63,353 nt of DNA from Acidimicrobiaceae bacterium (lineage in GTDB: Bacteria > Actinomycetota > Acidimicrobiia > Acidimicrobiales > RAAP-2): contig PLWZ01000051.1 of the NCBI GenBank assembly GCA_003151235.1, forward strand, positions 109,935-173,287. The letters run 5' to 3'. Below are positions 37,824 to 48,530 of the stretch, one piece after another. Both the position numbers and the translations under genes were made by a program. Each line of letters opens with the position of its first letter. Position 1 is the first letter of the stretch. The notes beneath the pieces were generated by a model that was not told the DNA's origin, ran no database searches, and saw nothing but the letters and a program-made list of their open reading frames with translations.

Positions 37824-38981
37824 TCAATGGGGGTGGGGCATGCACAGCTCGTCGTACTCCGCGATGACGATCGGCCCGGCGTTGGGCCCGCAGGCGGGGC
37901 ACTCGGGGTCCCGGCGCACCTTGAAGGCGCGGAACGACTCGTCGAGCGCGTCGAACGACAGCAGCCGGCCCACCAGCGGGTCGCCCAGGTCGAGCAGCAT
38001 CTTGATCGCCTCGAGTGCCTGGATCGACCCGACGATCCCGGGCAGGACGCCGAGCACGCCGGCCTCCGAGCACGACGGGGCCAACTCCGCCGGCGGCGGC
38101 TCGGGGATGAGGCACCGGTAGCAGGGCCCGTTGTAGGGATCGAAGACGGTGACCTGGCCCTCGAACCGGAAGATCGACCCGTGCACGACCGGGATCCGCT
38201 TCAGCAGCGACGCGTCGTTGACCAGGTAGCGGGTCGGGAAGTTGTCGGTCCCATCGACGATCAGGTCGTAGCCGTCGATGATGTCCAAGATGTTGTCGGC
38301 GCCCAGGCGGACGTCGTAGGTGGACACGTTGACGTCGGGGTTGATGGCGGTGAGCGTCTTCTTGGCCGAGTCGACCTTGCGCTCGCCGATGCGGTCCATG
38401 TTGTGCAGGATCTGTCGCTGCAGGTTGGACTCGTCGACGACGTCCATGTCGATGATGCCGAGGGTGCCCACACCGGCGGCGGCCAGGTAGAGCGCCGCCG
38501 GGGAACCGAGCCCGCCCGCTCCGAGCAGGAGCACCTTCGAGGCGAGCAGCTTCAGCTGGCCGGATTCACCGACCTCTGGGAGGAGCAGGTGGCGCTGGTA
38601 GCGGTTGCGCTGGTCGGGCGTCAGAGTCTGGGGCGTCGACCACGGACGGCCCTCGTCCTTCCACCGGTTGAAGCCCCCGATGAGCGAGACCGCGTCCTTG
38701 TAGCCGAGCTCGGCCATGGTGTCGGCGGCGAAGGCCGACCGGACGCCGCCGGCGCAGTAGACGACCACCGGGGCGTCCTTGTCGGGCAGCTTTCCCTCGA
38801 CCTGGAACTCCAGGTTGCCCCTGGGTAGGTGGATGGCGCCGGGGATCGCGCCCTGGTCGTACTCCTCGGGCTCGCGCACGTCGAGGAAGATCGATTTGTT
38901 GAGTCTGGTCGCAGCCTCGTCGGGCTCGACCTCGGTGATTCTGGCCTTGGCTGCATTCAACAGTTCTCGAGCACTAGGCAT
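37824..38981 (-). CDS. Rhodanese-ThiF/MoeB fusion (adenylyltransferase/sulfurtransferase, MoeZ-like)
   Basis: The 385-residue protein has an N-terminal rhodanese domain (residues about 10-110; IFLDVREPEEYDQGAIPGAI, catalytic Cys in VVYCAGGVRSA) and a C-terminal E1-like ThiF/MoeB domain with GAGGLGSPAALYLAAAG, ESNLQRQILH, GTDNFPTRYLVND, zinc CxxC pairs (CYRC and CPAC) and PSCSEAGVLG. Such proteins activate the C-terminal Gly-Gly of a small sulfur carrier and provide sulfur for molybdopterin, thiamine, cysteine or thiocarboxylate pathways. The domain order is reversed relative to mycobacterial MoeZ, where rhodanese is C-terminal. It diverges from the nitroreductase gene. Confidence 0.9.
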   Translation of the reverse strand: MPSARELLNAAKARITEVEPDEAATRLNKSIFLDVREPEEYDQGAIPGAIHLPRGNLEFQVEGKLPDKDAPVVVYCAGGVRSAFAADTMAELGYKDAVSLIGGFNRWKDEGRPWSTPQTLTPDQRNRYQRHLLLPEVGESGQLKLLASKVLLLGAGGLGSPAALYLAAAGVGTLGIIDMDVVDESNLQRQILHNMDRIGERKVDSAKKTLTAINPDVNVSTYDVRLGADNILDIIDGYDLIVDGTDNFPTRYLVNDASLLKRIPVVHGSIFRFEGQVTVFDPYNGPCYRCLIPEPPPAELAPSCSEAGVLGVLPGIVGSIQALEAIKMLLDLGDPLVGRLLSFDALDESFRAFKVRRDPECPACGPNAGPIVIAEYDELCMPHPH

Positions 38982-39090
38982 AGCGCTACTCCCACCTCGG
39001 ACGGGTCTATCTGGGAGTAAAACCCTACCAGCGCACTCAACATTCCCGGTTGGCCACCCTCCGGCCGGTGCAGTCGTGAAAGGAACAACG

Positions 39091-39708
39091 ATGGAGCTCA
39101 CCGAGGCGATCCGGCAACGGCGGATGGTGCGCAGCTTCGCTGCCGACCCGATCGACGCAGACCTGGTCGAGCGGCTGTTGGACGACTCGCTGCGGGGCCC
39201 GACGGCCGGGAACACCCGAGGCGTGGCCTGGGTGGTGCTCCGAGGTCCCGACACGGCCATCTACTGGGAGTACGCGACGACGGCCGGGTGGCGCAGCGGC
39301 TCGGAGCGCTACCCGGGCATGTCCCGGGCTCCGGTCGTAGCCCTTTCACTCTGCTCGCCCACCGCGTATGTGGAGCGCTACGGAGAGCCCGACAAGGAGG
39401 GCTCGGGCCTCGGGCCGAGCCAGCACGGCGACGGCACCGGGTCGTGGCCCATCCCCTACTGGTTTGGCGACGCGGGCTGCTCGATCATGCTCCTGCTCCT
39501 GGGCGCCACCGCGGCCGGTCTCGGAGCGGCCTTCTTGGGGAACTTCCGCGGCGAGGGCGAGCTCCTCGACGCGCTGGGAGTACCTGCGGGTTGGCGGCTA
39601 TTCGGAGCGGTCCTCATCGGCACACCCGACGGCAAGGACCACCCGTCGGAGTCACGAGGGCGGCGACCGACGACCGGCGCAGGGGTAGTCCACCGGTCGC
39701 GCTGGTGA
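39091..39708 (+). CDS. Nitroreductase-family protein
   Basis: The 205-residue flavoprotein-like product has the nitroreductase start MELTEAIRQRRMVRSFAADP, which binds the FMN phosphate through its arginines, then PTAGNTRGVAWVVL and the C-terminal GDAGCSIMLLLLGATAAGLG and GWRLFGAVLIGTPD segments. Members reduce nitro groups, quinones or F420-type substrates with NAD(P)H; some are dedicated biosynthetic enzymes. The ATG is preceded by AAAGGA at good spacing. It is monocistronic and divergent from the rhodanese-ThiF gene, with an SDR gene converging from the right. The substrate is unknown. Confidence 0.88.
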   Translation: MELTEAIRQRRMVRSFAADPIDADLVERLLDDSLRGPTAGNTRGVAWVVLRGPDTAIYWEYATTAGWRSGSERYPGMSRAPVVALSLCSPTAYVERYGEPDKEGSGLGPSQHGDGTGSWPIPYWFGDAGCSIMLLLLGATAAGLGAAFLGNFRGEGELLDALGVPAGWRLFGAVLIGTPDGKDHPSESRGRRPTTGAGVVHRSRW

Positions 39709-39743
39709 GCTGATCCGGCCAGGCGATCCCCGCCAGGGAGTCC

Positions 39744-40712
39744 TCAGCGGTTGAACACCCCGAATACCCCCTTCGCCTGCAGCGCCTCCCAGAACTCGGG
39801 CTCGTAGGCGTGCTCGGGGTCCGCACGGACCTCGCCGTCGAGCTTCTCGGCGTCCTCGCCGACGAGGATGCGCCACCGGTTCGCGCGCACTCCCTCGAGG
39901 ATGATCGTCGCGGCCTGCTTGCTGGTGGTCGGGGCGTTGTCGCGGAAGCCCTCGGCCATCATCTGGGCACCCTTGCGCAGGTCCTCGTCGGAAATGGCTT
40001 CGCCGGGCAGGCCCCGGGCGGTCAGCTGCAGGCGCATCCGGGACAGGGCTTCGGCATCCAGCAACTCCGGGGTCCGCCCGTGAGCCCTGCCCGAGTTGAT
40101 GACGATCGAGGTCCCGATGTGTCCCGGCATGACGACCGACACCCGAATGTGGGGCGCGTTCAGCCGGAAGTCGGTGATGAGGGCCTCGCTGAATCCTCGA
40201 ACCGCGAACTTGGCGGCGCTGTATGAGGTGTGCGGGGTGGTCGGGCCGATCGACGCCCACAGCCCGTTGACGCTGCTGGTGTTGACGACGTGGCCCTCGT
40301 CGGCTGCCAAGAGCATCGGAAGGAAGGTGCGGGTGCCGTTGTAAACGCCACCCCAGTCGACCCCGAAGGTCCGCTCCCACTCGACCCGGTCGTCATTGAC
40401 CATGCTGCCGCCACCACCGATGCCGGCGTTGTTGAAGAGAAGGTTGATGTGGTCCGTCCCGTGCTGGGTCTTCACCGACTCGCGGAAGGCGACCACTTGG
40501 GCCTCGTCGGAGACGTCGGCAAGAAACGTCGTCACCCTGGTCCCGTCCGGCGCGTCCTCGAGGGCGAGCCGCTTGGTCTCCTCCATGTCGGCTTCGGACA
40601 CGTCGCACGTCGCGACGTGGCATCCGTCGGCGGCGAGCTGGCGAACCAGCTCTCGACCCATCCCGGTCCCGCCGCCAGTCACGACGGCAATACGACCCTC
40701 GAATCGCTCCAT
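39744..40712 (-). CDS. Short-chain dehydrogenase/reductase
   Basis: This 322-residue classical SDR has the cofactor motif VVTGGGTGMGRELV at residue 10, NNAGIGGGGS, the catalytic Ser in NTSSVNG and YSAAKFAVRG (Tyr/Lys). It is longer than the 250-residue norm because of a C-terminal extension of about 60 residues (GQ-free, ending AKGVFGVFNR), as in some mycobacterial SDRs annotated near lipid or sterol catabolism. It lies downstream of, and is probably co-directional with, the alpha/beta hydrolase gene (73 bp apart). The substrate cannot be told from sequence. Confidence 0.88.
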   Translation of the reverse strand: MERFEGRIAVVTGGGTGMGRELVRQLAADGCHVATCDVSEADMEETKRLALEDAPDGTRVTTFLADVSDEAQVVAFRESVKTQHGTDHINLLFNNAGIGGGGSMVNDDRVEWERTFGVDWGGVYNGTRTFLPMLLAADEGHVVNTSSVNGLWASIGPTTPHTSYSAAKFAVRGFSEALITDFRLNAPHIRVSVVMPGHIGTSIVINSGRAHGRTPELLDAEALSRMRLQLTARGLPGEAISDEDLRKGAQMMAEGFRDNAPTTSKQAATIILEGVRANRWRILVGEDAEKLDGEVRADPEHAYEPEFWEALQAKGVFGVFNR

Positions 40713-40785
40713 GGAGATACCCCTTTCCCGACTGCCCGCACCCTAAGCGAGCCGGGCCCGATGTGGTCGGGCCGCTGAACGAGCC

Positions 40786-41565
40786 CTAGTGACGACCGAA
40801 GAAGTCCGTCAACGAGGCGGCCAACTCGGCGGCCCGCTCGAACGGAACGAAGTGACCACAGTCGAGCTCGACGAGCTCGGCGTTTTTGATGGAATCTGCG
40901 AGCACGACCGAATGCTCGAACGGGACGACGAGGTCTCGCCGTGCCCCGAGCACCAGCGTCGGCGAGCTGATCACAGCCAGGCGGTCCGCTATGTCGACCC
41001 GCTGGTCGAGCTCCATGTGCCGGGCCGCTCCACTCGAGATACCGGCTCCCGCCTCTAGCACCGCCTCGACGGCGTCGCCCGTCTCGGCGAACCATGCCGG
41101 CGTGAAGCCGATCTGAAACAGGTATCGCCCGAACAGCTCCGGGGTCTCGGCCATCAACCGGAGCCACAGGTCGAACGCGAAGCGCATGTAGGCGTCGGAC
41201 TGGGCCCAGCCGCAGATGAGCGCCGCCGATCGCACGCGCTCGGGGGACCTGGCGGCGGTCGCGGCGGCGATAACCGCACCGAGGGACCACCCGGCGAGGT
41301 GGAACCGGTCCAGATTTTCGGCGTCGGCGACCCCGAGGACCTGATCGACCAGGCCATCGACGTCGAGGGGGCCGCCGGCGTCGGTCGTCTCCCCGCCGCC
41401 CGAGTACTCCATCAGCACGAGCCGGTTTCGCTCCACCATCGCCGGGGCGGTGAACATCCAATGGGCGCGGCTGCCCGCGGATCCGTGCACCATGATCACC
41501 GGATCGCCGTCGCCCTGGACCTCGTAGGCGACCGCTGCTTCCCCGACCTCGACAACGCTCACCAT
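40786..41565 (-). CDS. Alpha/beta hydrolase
   Basis: The 259-residue protein has the alpha/beta hydrolase oxyanion segment VIMVHGSAGSRAHW, the nucleophile elbow LAGWSLGAVIA (Ser), a catalytic Asp in VLGARRDLVVPFEHS and the final His in DCGHFVPFE. The cap region between them is average in size. The ATG at 41565 is preferred over a start 14 codons upstream. It precedes the SDR gene on the same strand, a pairing common in lipid or xenobiotic metabolism, though nothing specific is shown. Esterase, lactonase or haloalkane-dehalogenase-like chemistry are all possible. Confidence 0.85.
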   Translation of the reverse strand: MVSVVEVGEAAVAYEVQGDGDPVIMVHGSAGSRAHWMFTAPAMVERNRLVLMEYSGGGETTDAGGPLDVDGLVDQVLGVADAENLDRFHLAGWSLGAVIAAATAARSPERVRSAALICGWAQSDAYMRFAFDLWLRLMAETPELFGRYLFQIGFTPAWFAETGDAVEAVLEAGAGISSGAARHMELDQRVDIADRLAVISSPTLVLGARRDLVVPFEHSVVLADSIKNAELVELDCGHFVPFERAAELAASLTDFFGRH

Positions 41566-41668
41566 CGACCCCCAGGTCCTCGACTCGGAGCGAGTCTGGC
41601 ACCGCACCGGTCCCGCTGCTCTCGCTCAGGCAAGGTTGCTCGCAAGGTCCCCGCCTGAGAATCTGACC

Positions 41669-42319
41669 ATGGCGATCCCTTCACTCACCCCGGCACTCAC
41701 TCCGGCGCCCGCAGCGCCCGCCCGCATGCTCGAGGTCCTGGCCTTGACGGAATCTCAACCCGAAGCCCCCTGCGTCGACCCGCGCTCGCACTACGCCGAG
41801 AGCTTCTGGCTGCCCGTCCTCGGACCGTCGGCGACCTGGCTGCTTCGTCGTCTGGTTGATCGGCTCGATGTCCAGCCGGACGGGTTCGGAGTGGATCTGG
41901 ATGAGCTTGCCGAGACCCTCGGGTTGGGTGACCGGTCCAGCCGGCATTCCCCACTGCTCCGGGCGGTCGAGAGATGCGTGCACTTCGGCGTGGCCAAGTG
42001 GATGGGCATCGACGAGATAGCGGTCCGGACGCGACTCCCACTAGTCGCGCGCCACCAATTGCTCCGGCTGCCGATCGCGCTCCAAGCGCAGCATCGGGAG
42101 TGGGAGACGGCAGAGCCGGAGCCGAACGAGTCGGTGCGGCTGCGCCGGCGGGCCCGGCTGGTCGCCCTCGATCTTCGCGACCTCGGGGTCGACGACGCAT
42201 GCATCGAGCGCCACCTTCTCCGGCGCGGTGTCCACCCGGCCACCGCGTTCGAGGCGGCGAGGTGGGTGTGGTCGCCGGAGGCCGCGGGCGATCGGCCCTA
42301 TGGGGCCTCGGGCGGATGA
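41669..42319 (+). CDS. Uncharacterised 216-residue protein
   Basis: After a Pro/Ala-rich N-terminus the protein contains HYAESFWLPVLGPSATWLLR, then a region resembling a winged-helix (LVDRLDVQPDGFGVDLDELA, AETLGLGDRSSRHSPLLRAV and FGVAKWMG), and a C-terminal arginine-rich helix pair (RRRARLVALDLRDLG). The middle part looks like a small DNA-binding or replication-initiator-like domain, but no named family is certain. I have seen similarly built hypothetical proteins in actinobacteria. The ATG at 41669 is preferred over 41636. It converges with pepA across a hairpin. Confidence 0.65.
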   Translation: MAIPSLTPALTPAPAAPARMLEVLALTESQPEAPCVDPRSHYAESFWLPVLGPSATWLLRRLVDRLDVQPDGFGVDLDELAETLGLGDRSSRHSPLLRAVERCVHFGVAKWMGIDEIAVRTRLPLVARHQLLRLPIALQAQHREWETAEPEPNESVRLRRRARLVALDLRDLGVDDACIERHLLRRGVHPATAFEAARWVWSPEAAGDRPYGASGG

Positions 42320-42328
42320 CCCGGCCGA

Positions 42329-42343
42329 GGCTCCGAAGGAGCC
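42329..42343. terminator. Possible bidirectional terminator
   Basis: A six-base stem (GGCTCC/GGAGCC) with a GAA loop lies between the convergent stop codons of the uncharacterised gene and pepA. It is short and without a T tract, so this is a weak call supported mainly by position. Confidence 0.45.
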
Positions 42344-42346
42344 GCC

Positions 42347-43840
42347 CTACGACTGCCGGTACGACGCCAGCAGGCCGAGCAGCGTCCGTACGCCGAACGC
42401 CGTCGCACCCTTAGTGAGGTAGCCCGACGACTCACCCGAGCGGGCCGGACCCGCGATGTCGAGGTGCGCCCACGGCACGTCGCCGACGAACCGGGCCAGG
42501 AGCAGCGCCGCCGCGATCGACCCCGCCTCGCCGGCCTTGCCCATGTTCTTCATGTCGGCCACCTCGGAGTCGATGTGGTCCGCGTACTCGTCGGGAAGCG
42601 GCATCGGCCACATCGGTTCGCCGGCCGACGCGCCCGCCTGCCGCACCCGGTCGATCAGGTCCTGGTCGGTCCCGAACAGGGCGCAGATCCCGCGACCGAG
42701 CGCGACCACCGCGGCGCCGGTCAGCGTGGCCACGTCGATGATCGCGTCGGGCTCGAGCTCGGCGGCCAGGGACAGGCCGTCGGCGAGGACGAGGCGCCCC
42801 TCCGCGTCGGTGTTGAGGACCTCGATGGTGGCCCCGTTGCGCGCCCGGAACACGTCGCCGGGCTTCACGGCGTTCGGGCCCGGCATGTTCTCGGTCACCG
42901 GGGCGATCGCGGTCACCTTGACGCCGACGTCGAGCTCGCCGCACGCGGAGATCGTCGCCAACACGATGGCGGCACCGCTCATATCGGTCTTCATGGTGGT
43001 CATGCCGTCGGGTGTCTTGAGGGACAGACCGCCCGAGTCGAAGGTGATGCCCTTGCCGACCAGCACGACGTGGGGGACCCGCCCGTCGATCTCCACGGGG
43101 TCGGCAGGTTCATAGCGAGCGATGACCAGCCGGGGCGGCTGAACCGACCCGCGGGCGACGGCGAGCAGGCCCCCCAGTCTCTCGGCCTCGACCTTGTCGG
43201 CGTCCCAGACCTCGACGGTGGTACCCGCTCGGCCGGTCAGTCGCTCGGTCGCCTGGTCGGCCAGCTGGGTCGGATTGAGGTCGCTCGGCGGCGTGTTGAC
43301 CAGGTCCCGGGCGAAGCACACCGCGTCCGCGGCGACAACACCGGCTTGGGTCGTCTCGCGGACCGCGTCGGAGTCGGTGACGATGAGCAGCCGGCCGAGC
43401 GCGGAGGGCGAGGGCTTGGAGCGGTAGGTGTCGAACCGGTATGCCGCCAACACCGCTCCCTCGGCCAGCGCCGCGCCGGGCGCGTCGGGAGGGACCACGA
43501 GGGCCGCTTCGCCGGCCTCGCCGGCCGACCGGATGAGGGCGGCCGCGCCGCGGCGCCAGCGTTCGGCATCCACGCCGTCGGCCTTTCCGAGCCCGATCAC
43601 AAAGATGCGCGGATCGACCGAACCGGCAAGCTTCAGCACCTGGCCGACCTTGCCGTGGAAACCCTCCCGCGCGCACTCGGCGGCGTCGAGCTCGCTCGGC
43701 AGACCCAGTTCGGCGCGAAGGGCGGGAAGGCCCGGGGCAAGGGTGGGGTTCCCCTCACCCCGCGCGGCGAACGCGAACACCGCCACGATCGGGGTCTCGC
43801 CCAACCGATCTGGCTCGACGACCTCGATGGACAGGCTCAT
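42347..43840 (-). CDS. pepA: Leucyl aminopeptidase (M17 family)
   Basis: PepA removes N-terminal residues from peptides using two metal ions; in some bacteria it also binds DNA. The 497-residue protein contains the catalytic block VLVGKGITFDSGGLSLKTPD, MSGAAIVLATI and the M17 signature NTDAEGRLVLADGL, with metal ligands Lys, Asp and Glu in place. The N-terminal regulatory domain is present. The start ATG overlaps the PduO-type gene's stop (ATGA), so it is coupled to that gene. Confidence 0.95.
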   Translation of the reverse strand: MSLSIEVVEPDRLGETPIVAVFAFAARGEGNPTLAPGLPALRAELGLPSELDAAECAREGFHGKVGQVLKLAGSVDPRIFVIGLGKADGVDAERWRRGAAALIRSAGEAGEAALVVPPDAPGAALAEGAVLAAYRFDTYRSKPSPSALGRLLIVTDSDAVRETTQAGVVAADAVCFARDLVNTPPSDLNPTQLADQATERLTGRAGTTVEVWDADKVEAERLGGLLAVARGSVQPPRLVIARYEPADPVEIDGRVPHVVLVGKGITFDSGGLSLKTPDGMTTMKTDMSGAAIVLATISACGELDVGVKVTAIAPVTENMPGPNAVKPGDVFRARNGATIEVLNTDAEGRLVLADGLSLAAELEPDAIIDVATLTGAAVVALGRGICALFGTDQDLIDRVRQAGASAGEPMWPMPLPDEYADHIDSEVADMKNMGKAGEAGSIAAALLLARFVGDVPWAHLDIAGPARSGESSGYLTKGATAFGVRTLLGLLASYRQS

Positions 43841-44400
43841 GGGTGCTCCTTCGTTCCGGTTTCCTCCGAGCGCGCTTCGAGGTGCTCGTTGCCCTCCTGC
43901 CAGCGAGCCATCGTCCAGACCAGATCGGACAGCCTGTTGAGGTAGGTGACTACGAGGGAGCCCTCGATCGGCTCGGATACCGCCACCCGTTCGGCGCGCC
44001 GCACGGCGGTGCGAGCCACATCGAGGGTCGCCGAACGGCGGTTCGCCCCCGGGATGACGAACTCGGTCGGCATCGTCGTCCGCTCGGACAACTGGTCGAT
44101 CCGGGTCTCCAACGCATCGACCATCTCGCTGGTGACCTGCGATGTGCCCGGCTTCAACTTGGGCCGGTTCTTGGTCGCCGTCGCGACCTCGGCCATCAGG
44201 ACGTAGAGGTCCCGCTCGAGGCCGATCAGGATCTCGTCGAGCTCGGAACCCGGGCTTGCCTCGGCCCGGGCGACCCCCAGTGCCGCCTGGGCCTCGTCGA
44301 CGGCGCCGTTGGTCTCAATGCGTGACGAGTTCTTGGTCACTCGTCCGCCAAAGAGCAACCCGGTCGTGCCGTCGTCCCCTTTGCGCGTGTATATGCGCAT
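43837..44400 (-). CDS. PduO-type ATP:cob(I)alamin adenosyltransferase
   Basis: This 187-residue enzyme adenosylates cob(I)alamin to make coenzyme B12. It starts MRIYTRKGDDGTTGLLFGGR, the ATP-binding N-terminus of the PduO/MMAB type, and contains RIETNGAVDEAQAALGVARA and the conserved C-terminal helix FVIPGANRRSATLDVARTAV. The ATG at 44400 begins this conserved region; an upstream start at 44445 lies inside the metH leader. It is coupled to pepA. Functionally it would supply AdoCbl to the acyl-CoA mutase at 36-38 kb. metH, another cobalamin enzyme, is divergent 43 bp away. Confidence 0.94.
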   Translation of the reverse strand: MRIYTRKGDDGTTGLLFGGRVTKNSSRIETNGAVDEAQAALGVARAEASPGSELDEILIGLERDLYVLMAEVATATKNRPKLKPGTSQVTSEMVDALETRIDQLSERTTMPTEFVIPGANRRSATLDVARTAVRRAERVAVSEPIEGSLVVTYLNRLSDLVWTMARWQEGNEHLEARSEETGTKEHP

Positions 44401-44443
44401 GCGTGCAGATGCTACCGGGGTCCGCCGGTATCCTTGGAGGTCC

Positions 44444-47953
<3,510 letters not shown>

Positions 47954-47994
47954 CGCGCTTGCGTGCGCGCACCCGGGAAGCGGTGCCCGGATAT

Positions 47995-48010
47995 CCCCGT
48001 TTGGCCGGGG
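47995..48010 (+). terminator. Possible terminator after metH
   Basis: A five-base GC stem (CCCCG/CGGGG) with a six-base loop lies 42 bp after metH, preceded by a GCGCGC repeat pair at 47953-47970. Weak, with no T tract; positional support only. Confidence 0.35.
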
Positions 48011-48032
48011 TCGGGGCGATACCGTTCGGTTC

Positions 48033-48479
48033 GTGGGAACGCACAAGACAACGGTGCTCGCGGCCCTTGGCAGCAGCACAAAGATGATCGAAGTCCTGAT
48101 CCTTGCCGTCGTGGTCATCCTCCTCGGGACCATCCTCGTGCTGTACCGGCGCAACAGCAGGCCCGCCAAGGCGGGGGCCGGACACGCGGCGACCTCCCCG
48201 TCGGCGGCCTCGTACTACAGCGACGTCGGAACGCTTCAGGCACCCGGCTCCATGGGTGGACAGGGATTCGGAGGCGCACCGGCCCAGCCCGACCCGTTCG
48301 CGGGGTTCGGGGGCCAGATGGCACCGGCGCCTCCCCCTCCGCCGCCCGCACCCGCAGCGCCCTCGATGCCGCCTCCGGGCACGCCAGCCAGCTGGCTACC
48401 CGACCCGGCCGGCGCCCCGGACACGTTGCGGTACTGGGACGGCGCCGGCTGGACCCAGCACGTCGCCAAGCGCAACTGA
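48033..48479 (+). CDS. Single-pass membrane protein with C-terminal DUF2510 domain
   Basis: The 148-residue protein has an N-terminal hydrophobic helix (MIEVLILAVVVILLGTILVL), a proline/alanine/glycine-rich linker, and a C-terminal DUF2510 module: ASWLPDPAGAPDTLRYWDGA followed by GWTQHV. DUF2510 is a short actinobacterial module of unknown role found at the ends of membrane and signalling proteins. Topology suggests an N-terminal anchor with the module on either side. The GTG at 48033 was taken; an ATG at 48084 begins the hydrophobic helix directly. It is the last gene before the convergent lipoate operon. Function unknown. Confidence 0.72.
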   Translation: MGTHKTTVLAALGSSTKMIEVLILAVVVILLGTILVLYRRNSRPAKAGAGHAATSPSAASYYSDVGTLQAPGSMGGQGFGGAPAQPDPFAGFGGQMAPAPPPPPPAPAAPSMPPPGTPASWLPDPAGAPDTLRYWDGAGWTQHVAKRN

Positions 48480-48497
48480 TCTGAACCACCGATCGGC

Positions 48498-48530
48498 CTG
48501 ACGCCGCGCTCCGGCGCGGCCGTCGGTCAG
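48498..48530. terminator. Possible bidirectional terminator overlapping the lipBA stop
   Basis: A GC-rich hairpin with a six-base inner stem (CCGCGC/GCGCGG) and a TCCG loop extends imperfectly through CTGACG on one side and CGTC on the other. It sits between the convergent DUF2510 and lipB-lipA genes. Moderate support. Confidence 0.5.

Noticed and set aside
44401..44443. Cobalamin riboswitch upstream of metH
   Set aside because: The 43 bp between divergent genes is too short for the known class, and no B12-box-like sequence was seen.
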